Source: Neodontobutis hainanensis
Lineage: Eukaryota; Chordata; Actinopteri; Gobiiformes; Odontobutidae
Length of the DNA stretch: 64,000 bases
Reading direction: 5' to 3'
Assembly (NCBI GenBank): GCA_024349245.1
Contig: JALDNG010000041.1
Coordinates: 1,356,001 to 1,420,000, forward strand
Positions 20,774 to 32,000 of this stretch are shown here, piece by piece. The notes under the pieces were generated by a model, which had not been told where the DNA came from, ran no database searches, and saw only the letters and a list, made by a program, of their open reading frames with translations. The position numbers were made by a program, and so were the translations under genes. How positions within the stretch are numbered: the stretch's first letter is position 1; each line of letters opens with the position of its first letter.

Positions 20774-21655
20774 ATCAATCAATCAATCAAATATTATTTA
20801 TATAGCGCCTTACAACAGCCAAAAGGTGCACAAGGCGCTTTCCAAGAAACAACAAAAGACAACATTAAGAAAACAAAAGAAACAGATGGAATCAGGGTCA
20901 AGTCTGACGCTCTGCCTTAAAATTCTTGGTTAGAAAAAAAATAAGTTTTCAGGTGTGCTTTAAAAACACTCAGCACAGTGATGTTTCGGAGGTGCACAGG
21001 AAGTGCATTCCACAACTTTGGTCCTTGAACGCTAAATGACCGGCCTTTAAACTTTTTATACCTGTATGTAGGAGTCACTAGAGAAATGTGCTCAGAAGAG
21101 CGAAGTGTTCTGGTTGGCTGATATATTTTTATTAAGTCAGTGAGGTATACTGGGGCCAAACCATGGATGGCCTTGAACACAAACAGCAGGACTTTATACT
21201 CCACCCTAAACTGCACTGGGAGCCAGTGAAGCGAGCGGAGGACAGGGGTGATGTGTGACCATCTAGATGTATTGGAGAGAAGACGTGCGGCTGCGTTTTG
21301 CACCAGTTGAAGGCGATTGATGAGTGATGTATTGAGTCCGGTGTAGAGGGCATTACAGTAGTCAATCCTCGAACTGATGAAGGCGTGAATTGCTTTTTCA
21401 AGGTCGGCTCTGGACAAAAAATATTTAACCTTACTAAGAAGTCTTAACTGGTAAAAACTTGCCTTCACTACTGCCCCAATCTGTTTATCAAACTTCAAGC
21501 TTTTGTCCAAGATAACACCGAGGTTACGCACAGACGGAGCAAACTGAGGTGTCATGGCGCCAAAGTTAAAAACACTGTTGGATGAATCCGGGGTGAATAG
21601 GATGTACTCAGTCTTTCCTTCGTTTAAATGAAGGAAATTCTGGGTAGTCAGGTAG
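20774..21655 (-). mobile_element. 5'-truncated L2-like LINE (reverse transcriptase C-terminal part)
   Basis: An open minus-strand frame covers at least 21640 down to 20917 without a stop. It encodes the thumb and C-terminal part of a non-LTR reverse transcriptase, with hallmarks such as NLGVILDKSL, SRIDYCNALYTGL, LQLVQNAAARLL, HWLPVQFR and GPKLWNALPVHLR. The 3' UTR ends in a short tandem repeat, seen on the plus strand as (ATCA)n at 20774-20790, typical of L2/CR1-group elements that lack poly(A). The copy is 5' truncated but its frame is intact, so insertion was fairly recent. The clade assignment (L2 or Maui-like) is inferred from similarity by eye. Confidence 0.88.
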
Positions 21656-21862
21656 TTTCATTTGTTCCATAGGAAATATTTTTTTGGTGAGCAAAACACA
21701 TACAGTTTGACACAATAAATTCTTTCACACTTAATGACACAAAAATACAAAACACAGTAAAGAACATAACTTTATTTAAATCCAATACAAAAAGAAAAGC
21801 AGCAGGCTTGACCGGGCTGCTACCATCCCTTCAGCATATACTCTCATAGCAATTTATAAACA

Positions 21863-22269
21863 TTCATTTTATTTTTCATTTTCATTTTCCACTGCTTTGT
21901 CCCGTTAGGGGTCGCGGGTGACTGGAGCCTATCCCAGCAGCTTTGGGCCTGAGGCGGGGTACACCCTGGACAGTGGCCAGTTAGTCGCAGGGCTGACATT
22001 TAGAGACAAACATTGACAGACAACCATTCTCTCTCACATTCATTCACTAGGGACACTTTAGAGTTGCTGATTAACCTACACATGCATGTCTTTGGACGGT
22101 GGGAGGAAGCCGGAGTACCCGGAGAGAAACCACGGTAACACGTGGAGGACATGCAGACTCCTCACAGAAAGACCGGAGACGGCCGAGAATGTTTGAGTCG
22201 GGCGGGTTTTGAACTCACGACTTTCTTGCTGTAAGGCAGGAGTGCTAACCACTCTGCCACGTGCACCCA
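21863..22269 (-). mobile_element. tRNA-derived SINE with target-site duplication
   Basis: Read on the minus strand, the element starts with a tRNA-like head (GTGGCAGAGTGGTTAGCACT, an A-box-like segment), then CAGCAAGAAAGTCGTGAGTTC and GTCTGCATGTCC. It continues into a body with ACTCCGGCTTCCTCCCACC and ends in an A-rich GAAAAT tail. It is flanked by perfect 12-base direct repeats, AATTTATAAACA, at 21851-21862 and 22270-22281. It resembles the DANA-type fish SINEs. The full structure with a perfect duplication indicates a recent insertion. Confidence 0.88.
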
Positions 22270-22334
22270 AATTTATAAACAATAAATACAAAAAAACTCT
22301 GACATTAATTCTTTTTAAAAATATATATTGTGCT

Positions 22335-22482
22335 CGGTTCAGACCAGCTGAAAACAGTAGAGGAAACTAGAGTACCTGGACAAAACCCACCTGGAGTTAT
22401 GCAGGCTCCACACCAGAGGCTCCTGTCCCTGCCTGGGAGTGGAACCCTCAACCTTCTTGCTGTGAAGCGACTGTGCTAGCAA
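22335..22482 (-). mobile_element. Decayed SINE fragment
   Basis: The minus strand reads GCTAGCACAGTCGCTTCACA, then GCAAGAAGGTTGAGGG, GTGGAGCCTGCATAACTCC and a degraded promoter-distal part. It is the same general family as the neighbouring SINE at 21863-22269 but much more diverged and lacks a clear tail. The intact copy therefore landed next to an older relative. Confidence 0.65.
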
Positions 22483-22489
22483 AATTCGT

Positions 22490-24750
22490 TTGTAAGCTCA
22501 TTCCTCAAATAAAATCTGTGAGAGACTAGTTAAGGTCTTTTAAGAAATAACAAAAAAAATAAATAAAAAAGTTTTAGCCATTTGAAAATTAATATGTGCA
22601 GATAAATACATATTTCAGTTATATTAAGGTACATCCAAATAAGTGTAATGATAAATGAGAAATTCTCTAAAAAACACAGATTCTAATCTTCAGGTTGTTT
22701 TAGACCTAGTGGATGTAAACAGGACTAGCTTGTACATTTAACTTAGCATATGTGATAAGCCCCTGTATTTGTAAATCTTGAAGCACTTCAAATTTATAAT
22801 AAATAACAGGCAGGATAAAAATTGCATTGGAAAGTGCATTTTTAATAATAACAATGCAACAATAGTACTATTACTACTATTACTATGGCGACCGCTACAT
22901 TAACCTTTCATTGCAATGACCTCTGAACCCAGACTTTGCAGACGGAGGGGATGCAATGGGCTTGTGCCATAAGAAATAATGTGACACTAAAAGCCACCAT
23001 AAAGTTCTGGCTTACATTACAGCGTGCATAGTTTATAGTTTAGTGCATAGCAGCACTCTCAATTAGAAGTGATTACAGCAGCTTTTATTGAAGACACCTT
23101 CGCCAGGTTTCTTCTGCATTGTCAACTCTTATTCAACTTAAGAAGCATGGGCTGTACAAAAACTTAGAGTTGTGATTTTATGGACCAACTAAATAGTTAC
23201 ATCCAGTGTTATTACAGATTTTTTTTTAATAATAACAAATAACATTTAACAGTTCTAAATAAAATGGCACTTGGCTTCTTACTCTTCTTAGTGCAGTATA
23301 TGATGGGTGTACCACCTGAGAATTTAAAGTAGTAAAATTATAAAGTTGTAGAGAAATTACAGAGAAGAGAATAAATAATCTCAGTTGCTGCACTGGAGGT
23401 TAGTTGTGTCAAAAACGTGACAGAACACTGTCAGAAATAAATCAAGCTGCAAAGGTAAGAAAAAACAAGCAATTATCATGTCCTTCCAAAATGAATAAAT
23501 ATACATTTGTAAAGTGATCAAGTGTTTTTACTTTGAAATTTCATATATGGCTTATCTGAAAAGGTCTCAGCATTCCCCTGCTGAAGGAGGAGTCTGGGTC
23601 TTCAGGCCCAGGTTAGTGTCAGAAGTGACATTTAAATTTGTTGAAAAGATACAATTTTATTACATTGCACATGGATTCTGGTGAGATTGGTGAGTTCACA
23701 GCCACAGAAAATCATTCATGTAATGTTCAAAGCTTTGATTGGATAAAAATGACTTTGTGATAGGCAGTTACAGGTGGTTCACCTGCTAGGTAGTCATCCG
23801 AAAATACCAAGGCTTTGTGTGGAAGCGTCTTCCAGATTGTTATGAGAAGCAAACCATCCTGCTAGTCAGGTAAACAATTCTGACGATATGACTTACATGT
23901 CTATGTATTTTATTACAAAAATATAAAGATAAGTAAGTGCCACGTAAGGCCACTAAATGCAGGTGTGAGCTACTAGTGCGTTCAGCCCCAGCAGCCTCAA
24001 TGTTAGGCTTTTTGGTTTAGTAAGTTATTATTAAAGTATTCCTGCAAAGAACTGTAAACACTGCAGAAAAATAAAATAAGTTACATTTGTTAAAGGTAAT
24101 CTTCACCTAGAATTGGATTAGAATTAAATGCTTGGCTTTGTGTTGCACTAAATGGGTTAAGTGGTACTGGTAGTGGGTTATAGAAAAAAAATATGTATAA
24201 TAAAATATATATTTTTAAAAGCCTATTAATAAAAGATCTGTCTGAATGAGCTCATTAAAATAAAGTCAAGCATTTCATCAAAGTAAGTGGTGCTTTGCAA
24301 GAACAGAAGACATGCGATTATAGCAATATTGTCCGCATTGCTGTAATTTTAGGCCATTTTTAAAACGTCTGTCATCTTTAAATGCCAACCTCATGTATTG
24401 AGCCATGTCTCTTTTACACAAAATATGTTACAAAAAACATTTTGTCAATTTATGTAAGAATGTACAATATATTCAGGCAAAAGATTTAAATAATTATAAA
24501 ACAATTTCAAAACAAGTAAATAAATCCGACACAAACTGAAGCATCAAAATGCATGTCCAGAGAAAAGGGAAGTAGTTTTTGCCCTATTTCATGCTTAGTC
24601 AACAAGTGTTATGCTGCCCTCATGTGGTGAATTCAGTGCACTGCACTTTTCATTTGCCGAAATAGAATAACTCCTCATGGCCATTTGGTCTAATATTATT
24701 TTAATAGGCAAATATGTTGCATTTTAACTGGTTTGTTTATTTATTAATTT
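22490..24750. other. AT-rich spacer before gpsm1
   Basis: No coding or RNA gene is supported. The block at 22860-23110 is less repetitive and contains CAATTAG-type homeodomain cores. CTGCCCTCATGTGGTG near 24612 is a weak reverse-orientation CTCF-like word. Otherwise nothing stands out. Confidence 0.45.
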
Positions 24751-24803
24751 GAGTGAAATTATCTTTGAGGAAACAAACTATTCAGCTGCTGGAGACATCA
24801 CGC

Positions 24804-24814
24804 GGGGGCGGGGC
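24804..24814 (+). promoter_or_regulatory. gpsm1: GC box in the presumed gpsm1 promoter
   Basis: GGGGGCGGGGC is a canonical SP1/KLF site in an otherwise AT-rich region, 255 bases upstream of the chosen gpsm1 start codon. The sequence turns GC- and AG-rich from here to 25130, consistent with a TATA-less promoter and 5' UTR. The transcription start is not resolved. Confidence 0.45.
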
Positions 24815-25068
24815 TTGTGCATATGGTTTACTTTCACAACACCTCACTTCCTCAGCAGCTGCCATTGCTGTGGTGAATGAACGCTGGACACGGAGCCTGT
24901 GTGGCAGGGAACGAGGGTTACAGAGAGAGAGAAAGAGGGAGGGATAGGCGGCGAACCGGCTCCAGGAAGAAAAAAGGGTCGCTGCTACAAAAGTGGAATT
25001 ACTGTCAAGGGTTTTCGAAGCAGGAGGAAGCGAGCAAGGAGGCTGACAGGGACATTAGCAGCACTTCT

Positions 25069-25967
25069 ATGGCTCAGTCTGCTGCTAACGGAGTAGAGCA
25101 GGATGTGGTCAGCAAGCGGCTACACTCAAGGTAGGATCTTTAAGTATTACGAGGGTGCTTTTTGTCCTTGTACTACTGTTAGAAAAAAGTAGAAAGATTT
25201 AGAGGGGAGCGGCAGAAGGGGAAGACTGCCAGCTCTTTGCTTTCTGAGGAGGAGCTAGGTTGGGGGAACTTGACCTGTCAGCTTTTTACTGATTTACAGA
25301 AGTCCAGTTCCAAGCTTCATTCCTGGACCGAGCCATAGAGCTTCTGTGGCTCCAAGGTCCAGACTCTCAGGAGCCCTATGTACGCAAGCTCTGCCTCCAG
25401 GTTGGGCTCTATGACAGAGCACATAGCTTTGCTCACAAACATGTGGGAACAAGACTGTACCCTATGCACAGTCAGGAAGCTTCATGAGATAGATGCAAGA
25501 TGACCAGATCATCATTAAATCTGTTTAAAGTGTTTAGACTATTTTGAATTGTGTTTTTGTGATGCTGCTAAATAATTTGTAATCATACCATCCTTCTTCA
25601 TCTATCTGTTGAAGCCTATTATATTTGCATGTAAAGTAACAGTTTTATCCCAGTGTGTTTAACCAGACCCTTTAGTAAAATCAGTGTGATACATAACCAA
25701 TAAAAATAATAAATAACAATCACTTCCCATCATGCAATATCATGATAAAGAACAACAATAGCATGGTAATTAGACTCATTATAATAGCCTAATAACAGGG
25801 ATTTCTCTAAAGTTAAATAAACACATATTTAACTGGCCCACAGCCAATATCCAGTTAATGTCATCATTAAGAGATCAGAAATAACTCTGCTGGGAATATT
25901 ATCTGTTGCTTTGTAAAATGACATTCATAACACAAGCCCTGCCAATGTTGTTATGCCCTACTTACAA

Positions 25968-26028
<61 letters not shown>

Positions 26029-29000
26029 CGAAGGTAAATACATGGAGTGAGTCACGTTGCTGGTTGTTGCTGGTCATTTGGCCATGTACCTGTGGGGAAT
26101 GTTTTCCTCTATTTCACAAACAGTACAGTCAAGGCATGGCCCTCAGTCACAGGGTTAGACATTTGTACACACCATTACTATTGTAAGTGGGTTACAGAGC
26201 ACGTAACAAAAAATATGGTCTGTTATGATTCTTAACTAGTCATGTTTATGGTATCTTAATTGTAAAATGTAATTGGAGTTTAAATAGATTAGAATTGTTT
26301 GGGTCAAACATTATATAAGACTGTTTATGAAGACTCACTAACATTCAGCAGATTCCCCTATGCTTCAACTAAAAGAGTTACAGTCCAAAGATTAAATTTA
26401 GATCTAGTGTTAAAACGACAGAAAAGGTGGTGAATAAAATTTAAGAAAGCAAAAATAAATAAATAAACTAAAAGGCATAGGGTCTGCTGTTTTATAACTA
26501 AAAGACTGGAAGAGGAAAACATTCCTAGAGTTTCTTGTTAGTTTCCCTGACAACCAGCTTTGGCACTCTATAATTATGGCTGGATTGCCACTCTGAGCAC
26601 ACAGTTTTACTTTTAAAGCCCCACATAATGGTGAACACGATCAGAACCTAGAAAAATATTTATGGTAATTTAGAATGTTTTTTATATATATCTTGCTTTT
26701 TGTAAAGTGTCTCTGACATCAGGAGGTAGGTCCCCTGGTTCCTGGGAGCAAAAAGATTTTTATGTAGAATTTTTAAAGTAAGCTACGACAACAGAAGGTG
26801 GTGTACTCTGCAAAATCTGCTTTCTGAGTGTCTCCAAGTTGAGCAATATCTTTTAACTTAAATTTGTTTATTTGTTCCAGCTGGTGAATATTCAAACTTC
26901 TTGCAGCTAATCCTAAATTTGCATCTGAGAGTCTGTTTGATGAAAGATGTCCAAAAGGCCTATAAAGGCTGACATTCCTTGAGACATTTGAGGCAATTGA
27001 AGGAGTAAATGTTGTGCTTTGTTTGTTCCATTGTCATTTTTAGTTATGCAATAATATACGTAGTTGTTGTTTATAAATATAAAATAAGTTGAGTTTTCAA
27101 TCCCTTGCTTTCTCCCAGTCTTAGACATTGAATATTATTCTCACTCTTAGTGACCCAGTTATCCTACACAGTAACCTCTCTGTGGCACAGAAAGACATAT
27201 TTTGCATATTTGTTACCCACAACAACTGGACAAAGATTCACTGTTCTACTTCAACTTTAACTTTAAAGATGAAAGGACAAATGTTAGTGATTAGTTTACA
27301 CACAGCTCACTAACTTTCTCCTTGAAACTTGTCCAATAAACATGTTCTGCACAACGTCATGGGAACATCTCTCTGTCTCTTTGCCCACACTCACACTATT
27401 ATTGGATGACTGTCTTCCAAACCGGCTAATTAGACTGGTAATCATGGAGAGAATGGTATTCTATTGCACACACTCTATAGTTGTTACATTAACCACAGCC
27501 ATGGTAGGAATGAAAACAAGTTATTGATGGAAATCTTCTTATGACTGTGGTTTTCTTTTGCTTTGCTACATTTATGAAACCATTCTTCCTTCCCATTCAG
27601 TACGTGCGCAGTTTTTCTTATCAGTTTGCAGCATATTTTCAGCAGTAAAATAAACAAAAAACCTTTCTGACACACTCCGTTGACACATTTATTGACTGTT
27701 TAACTTTTCATTTGTGGTTTACTGATGCCTCTCATATGTTTTTGCCCATTGTCTGTCCATACTTTCGACAATCCCATGCCCTTGCACATCAACTTTCTGT
27801 GTATGTGTCTTGCTCACCATTGGCCCTCTATTGGGCAGCACGGTGGCACACAGCAAGAAGGTCCAGGGTTTGATCCCAGGCCAGGGCAGTGGAGTTTGCA
27901 TGTTCTCCCCATGTCTGCGTCGGTTTCCCCTACCACTGAAGACATGTCCATCAGGACATGTCCCCCCAGGACTCTTCTGCAAAAGAGATTTGTAATCTCT
28001 GAGGGACTTTCCTGGATAAATAAAGGTTAAATAAAATAACCACCTTTTGCTAAAGCAATGTTTCTTTTTATTTGTCTTTAACCCACTTGTCAAATCAAAA
28101 CACTTTTCAATTCATCCACAACAACCACACCTTCATTAGCTAGACCCATCCTTGACACATATTAGCTGTTTATATTCCTCAGTATTCCCTGAGTGAAGTT
28201 TCCAACCGTCTGCCTCTAGGTTAGAATAAACTGAAATGTGTCTGCCCCACTGCATAGTTACCAAAAGGGTTTTTGAAATAATGCAGTTGTATTGAGCATT
28301 ATTACCTCGATGGTTTCTGATACACAATGCTGTTACATACAGAGAGTTCGTCTAACTTGTGAACCTGGCTTGGTTGACTTTCTCAGGCGGGTGACCTTCC
28401 CTCTTAAAAAGACTACAGAGCTGCAATGTTCACTCCATTAAAGCATTTACTGAAGGAGTTGCAAAAATTGTCCGTTATGCCAAACAGATAACCTTGGCCG
28501 TTTTCAAGGGTCATAATAATAATTCTTATAGGTGGAAGATATTATTACCTTTCCAAGATGTTTTTATTTAGTTTAATTGGTAATGTTTCTGTGGTAATGT
28601 TGGTAATGTTATCTGTGACAGACTTTTCACAGTGACTACTTTACTCTAAAAATGTACAATATTATTTTGTTTAAAGTGGCCCAGCGTAACCTTTAGCCAC
28701 TAGGTGGCACAGATCCCTCAACAGACTTGTTTGTTTTTGAGAAGAAACTATCCAAAACTGGCAAGTTTGGAAGAAAAACAACATGTCTTCTGAAACGATC
28801 ATTTTAGTGCATTTTGTACAAATAAAACTCTGCTGGGGTCCAGTGTATTGGCCTTGTTTGTCTCCCTCTCTTTGCTTGCTGCTTAGCGTCTCAGGTGAGG
28901 TCTGCTTGTCCCGGTGGCATGGGATTATATATCATTTATATCAGAGTTTTCTGTCCTGCTTAGGGTACTGTGTCAGCAAAATTGGCAAGGACCATTAAAG

Positions 29001-32000
29001 CAATATGAGAATGTATTTTTGAACTTTAAAGTTACGTGCTACTAGCTAAAAGTTAAGTTATGGCAGTTCAATTGTAATATGTGTTTGTCTCAAGCCATGA
29101 GGCCCTCCCTTCTTGTTTAAACACATTATATCCCAAATTAGAATCTCTCCAATGAGGGGAGATTTGGCACATGTTAATGTGTTTTCTTTAAATATGTTTG
29201 TACTGTAAATTGTAGCAATTATCTGTGAAAAAATACTTCTAAATAAGGACCCAAAAAGTAGTCTGCACTAACTTAATCTGCACCCATTTACACATTTATT
29301 GCTCCCCTTCCTCCTCTTTACTCTCCTTCTTCTTGGCTGGTGACCTAATAAGTTTCTGCCAGTGTCAGCAGATCGTTGGATTAGTGCGGACCGCTCACTA
29401 CCCTGTGGTCGCTGCTGAGGCCATGCAGGTCACTGGATTAGCCATTCTCTACCTCTCATCCCTCTCTGTCTGTCATTGGGATAGTGGTCAGGCTTAGGAG
29501 TGCGCATTTGCTTTGTCGTCACTGATTGTGCCCTGTACTCAGCCACAAAGTACAGCTAGCCTTCTTTGAAGTGCGGTTTCTAATTGACAGACACTAATGG
29601 ATCTAGTCAGATCTGAGGTTCAAGAGGACGCAAATGGAGAGGAGCTAAACTCTGTTGGGAATATCAAAACTGTGTTGTAACAGAAGCTGCCAGCTCATGC
29701 TCAGGTTTTGTATCTACCGGGACCTTTCTATGGAGTGATTATTAAGGATACTTTAAATTGCCCTTTGGTAAAATACTTCCCTATTCCCTCTAGACTTTGC
29801 GGGAATAGTTTCAAGATTTGAAACACTGTTGAAAACTAAAAGTGCAGATGTGTTTCTTGGAACCTATGGACTGTACTAAGACCTCTCTGTTGAACTGTGT
29901 CCAGATTTGCTCCAGGATCATGGCTAGTATGGAGCTGGATGAACCTGGAGCATATGTGGGAACACTGTAAAATAAGAATAAACCTTGATCTAGATAATTA
30001 GAAACGGTGCAGTGTAGTTATTTGTTAGTGATTTGTTTACTTTTTGAACCAATGGCCTCTGAGCCTTGCCCCTTGACAGTGGCAGAGAGAGCTGTGTGCA
30101 AACTGGTCCACCATGGACCCAGACCAAGAGCAATGCTGAAGCCTTTGCACTCAGAGCTACAGGTGTTTGTGGAGAAAACACGCACTATGCAAAAACACAG
30201 GTAATGTAACATGGTTAATAATGCAATTATATTAACCAAGTCTGGACAAAAAAATATAAGTTTGGACAGTAAAAAAAATGATCAGAAGGGTCATAGGTAT
30301 AGAAAACTAATCAGCATCCCAGTTGAAAGCTTTAATCTTTTTGGAAACCAGATTTTATCCAAAGATAATCCTTCATTAGCTCTACATTCTACTTACCTTA
30401 TCTGGACTTAAGAGCTGAAACCAAGTTTTACATTAGCCTGGATAATACATGATTTTAGTTTGAAGAATAAATATGTTAGAACATAATCATTGTGCATCTA
30501 AAACAGCCTGTCACATGACACCAGGTGTATTCTTCTATAGGAAGAATACAAAAAGGATACAATACCTGTTTGGCTACAAAGTCGAAATTTTTATTTGCAT
30601 AGCCTTAGTTAAAATCCTGCTGTTGCCATAATGACAAAAGCATAATTTTGATGATTGTGCTCCTCACTGTGAGTATTTATTTCTGGCACATGTTTATTGA
30701 CTGAATTTTCTTAACAGTGCTTGTACATTAGGGATTTGTTTGTTTGTAGTTTTATCATACACGTTAATTAATTTATTATTTGCTTTTTTATTAAATAATT
30801 TTCTACTATTTTGTTTTTTGTTTTTTCATTTCTTAACCCATTTGATATGATTACCATTTGGTTACCATATTTACAAATATATTGACCAACTGAGACTACG
30901 TTCGATGCAACACCGTTTCAAGGTGCACATCTCAATGCTTTTGACAGTTGCTACAGCAACAGCCCACAGATATGGCTGCAGGGCTTGTTGTCATGGTGAT
31001 ATTGAAAATTTGTCTCAGCAAGGGGATGTTGCACTACCACTATAATGCATGCATGTCCACTTTACTGTATATTGTTTCAAGCTTTTTGTCTCCTTTTTGC
31101 ATTTCTAGGATGGAAGCTTCCTGTCTGGAGCTGGCCCTAGAAGGAGAGAGACTGTGCAAGGCAGGGGATTTTAAAGCTGGGACAGCGTTTTTTGAGGCTG
31201 CTGTGCAGGTGGGCACAGAAGATCTAAAGACTCTCAGTGCCATTTACAGCCAGCTGGGCAATGCCTACTTTTACCTTAAGGAGTATGGCAAGGCTTTGGA
31301 ATACCACAGGCATGATCTCACACTGGCCAGGTAAGCATTAATATGTTCAGAACACAAACCCAGGTCTCTTTCTAGAAAGACCTTCAGCGCTACAATTTGA
31401 TCCTAGTGACACAAATATTAGTAAAATTGTGGTAATGAGCTTATCTCAATCATCAATTAAGCCATAAGAAGTGCTCCTCAACCCAAAAACCTTAGACTTG
31501 AGCACTATATATGGTAAATGGTGTGCATGTGTTTGTCCTAAATGCACTTTAAAAACATTATGTCTCCGACCACCACCAAACTCACCTCCACACTCGCACA
31601 CATTCAAACACCACAGCTACGGACACTGGCGGCAACGTGGATGTCTTGCCCAAGGACACAATGACAGCATGAAGCGGGAATCGAACTGCCAACCTTCCAG
31701 TTATAGGATGACTGCTCTACCACTAAGACACTGTGCTCCATATATTCTGTATCACTGCATCTAAAATGAAGTGTGATCGTACTAATTTCAGAATACTCCG
31801 AGGTATTGTTTTGTGTCCTAGCTAAAATAATTTGTTAAGTTAATTGGCTTTTTAAAACTCTATGCAGTTTTGGCTTAATTTTATTTTATTATTTTAACAA
31901 ATTTGTAATAAAATAACTAAACTACACTAGACACCAAAAATAGCAGAATACATTTAGGTGAACACATGCAACAGATGCTGTTACAAAATAAAATATTGTA

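Noticed and set aside
27725..28093. Overlapping open frames on both strands of 101 and 124 codons
   Set aside because: They are read through a SINE insertion and have no protein similarity.
31640..31720. Possible tRNA gene (A-box and B-box like words)
   Set aside because: It lacks a foldable cloverleaf with an anticodon arm and continues into a SINE body, so it is the head of a SINE.
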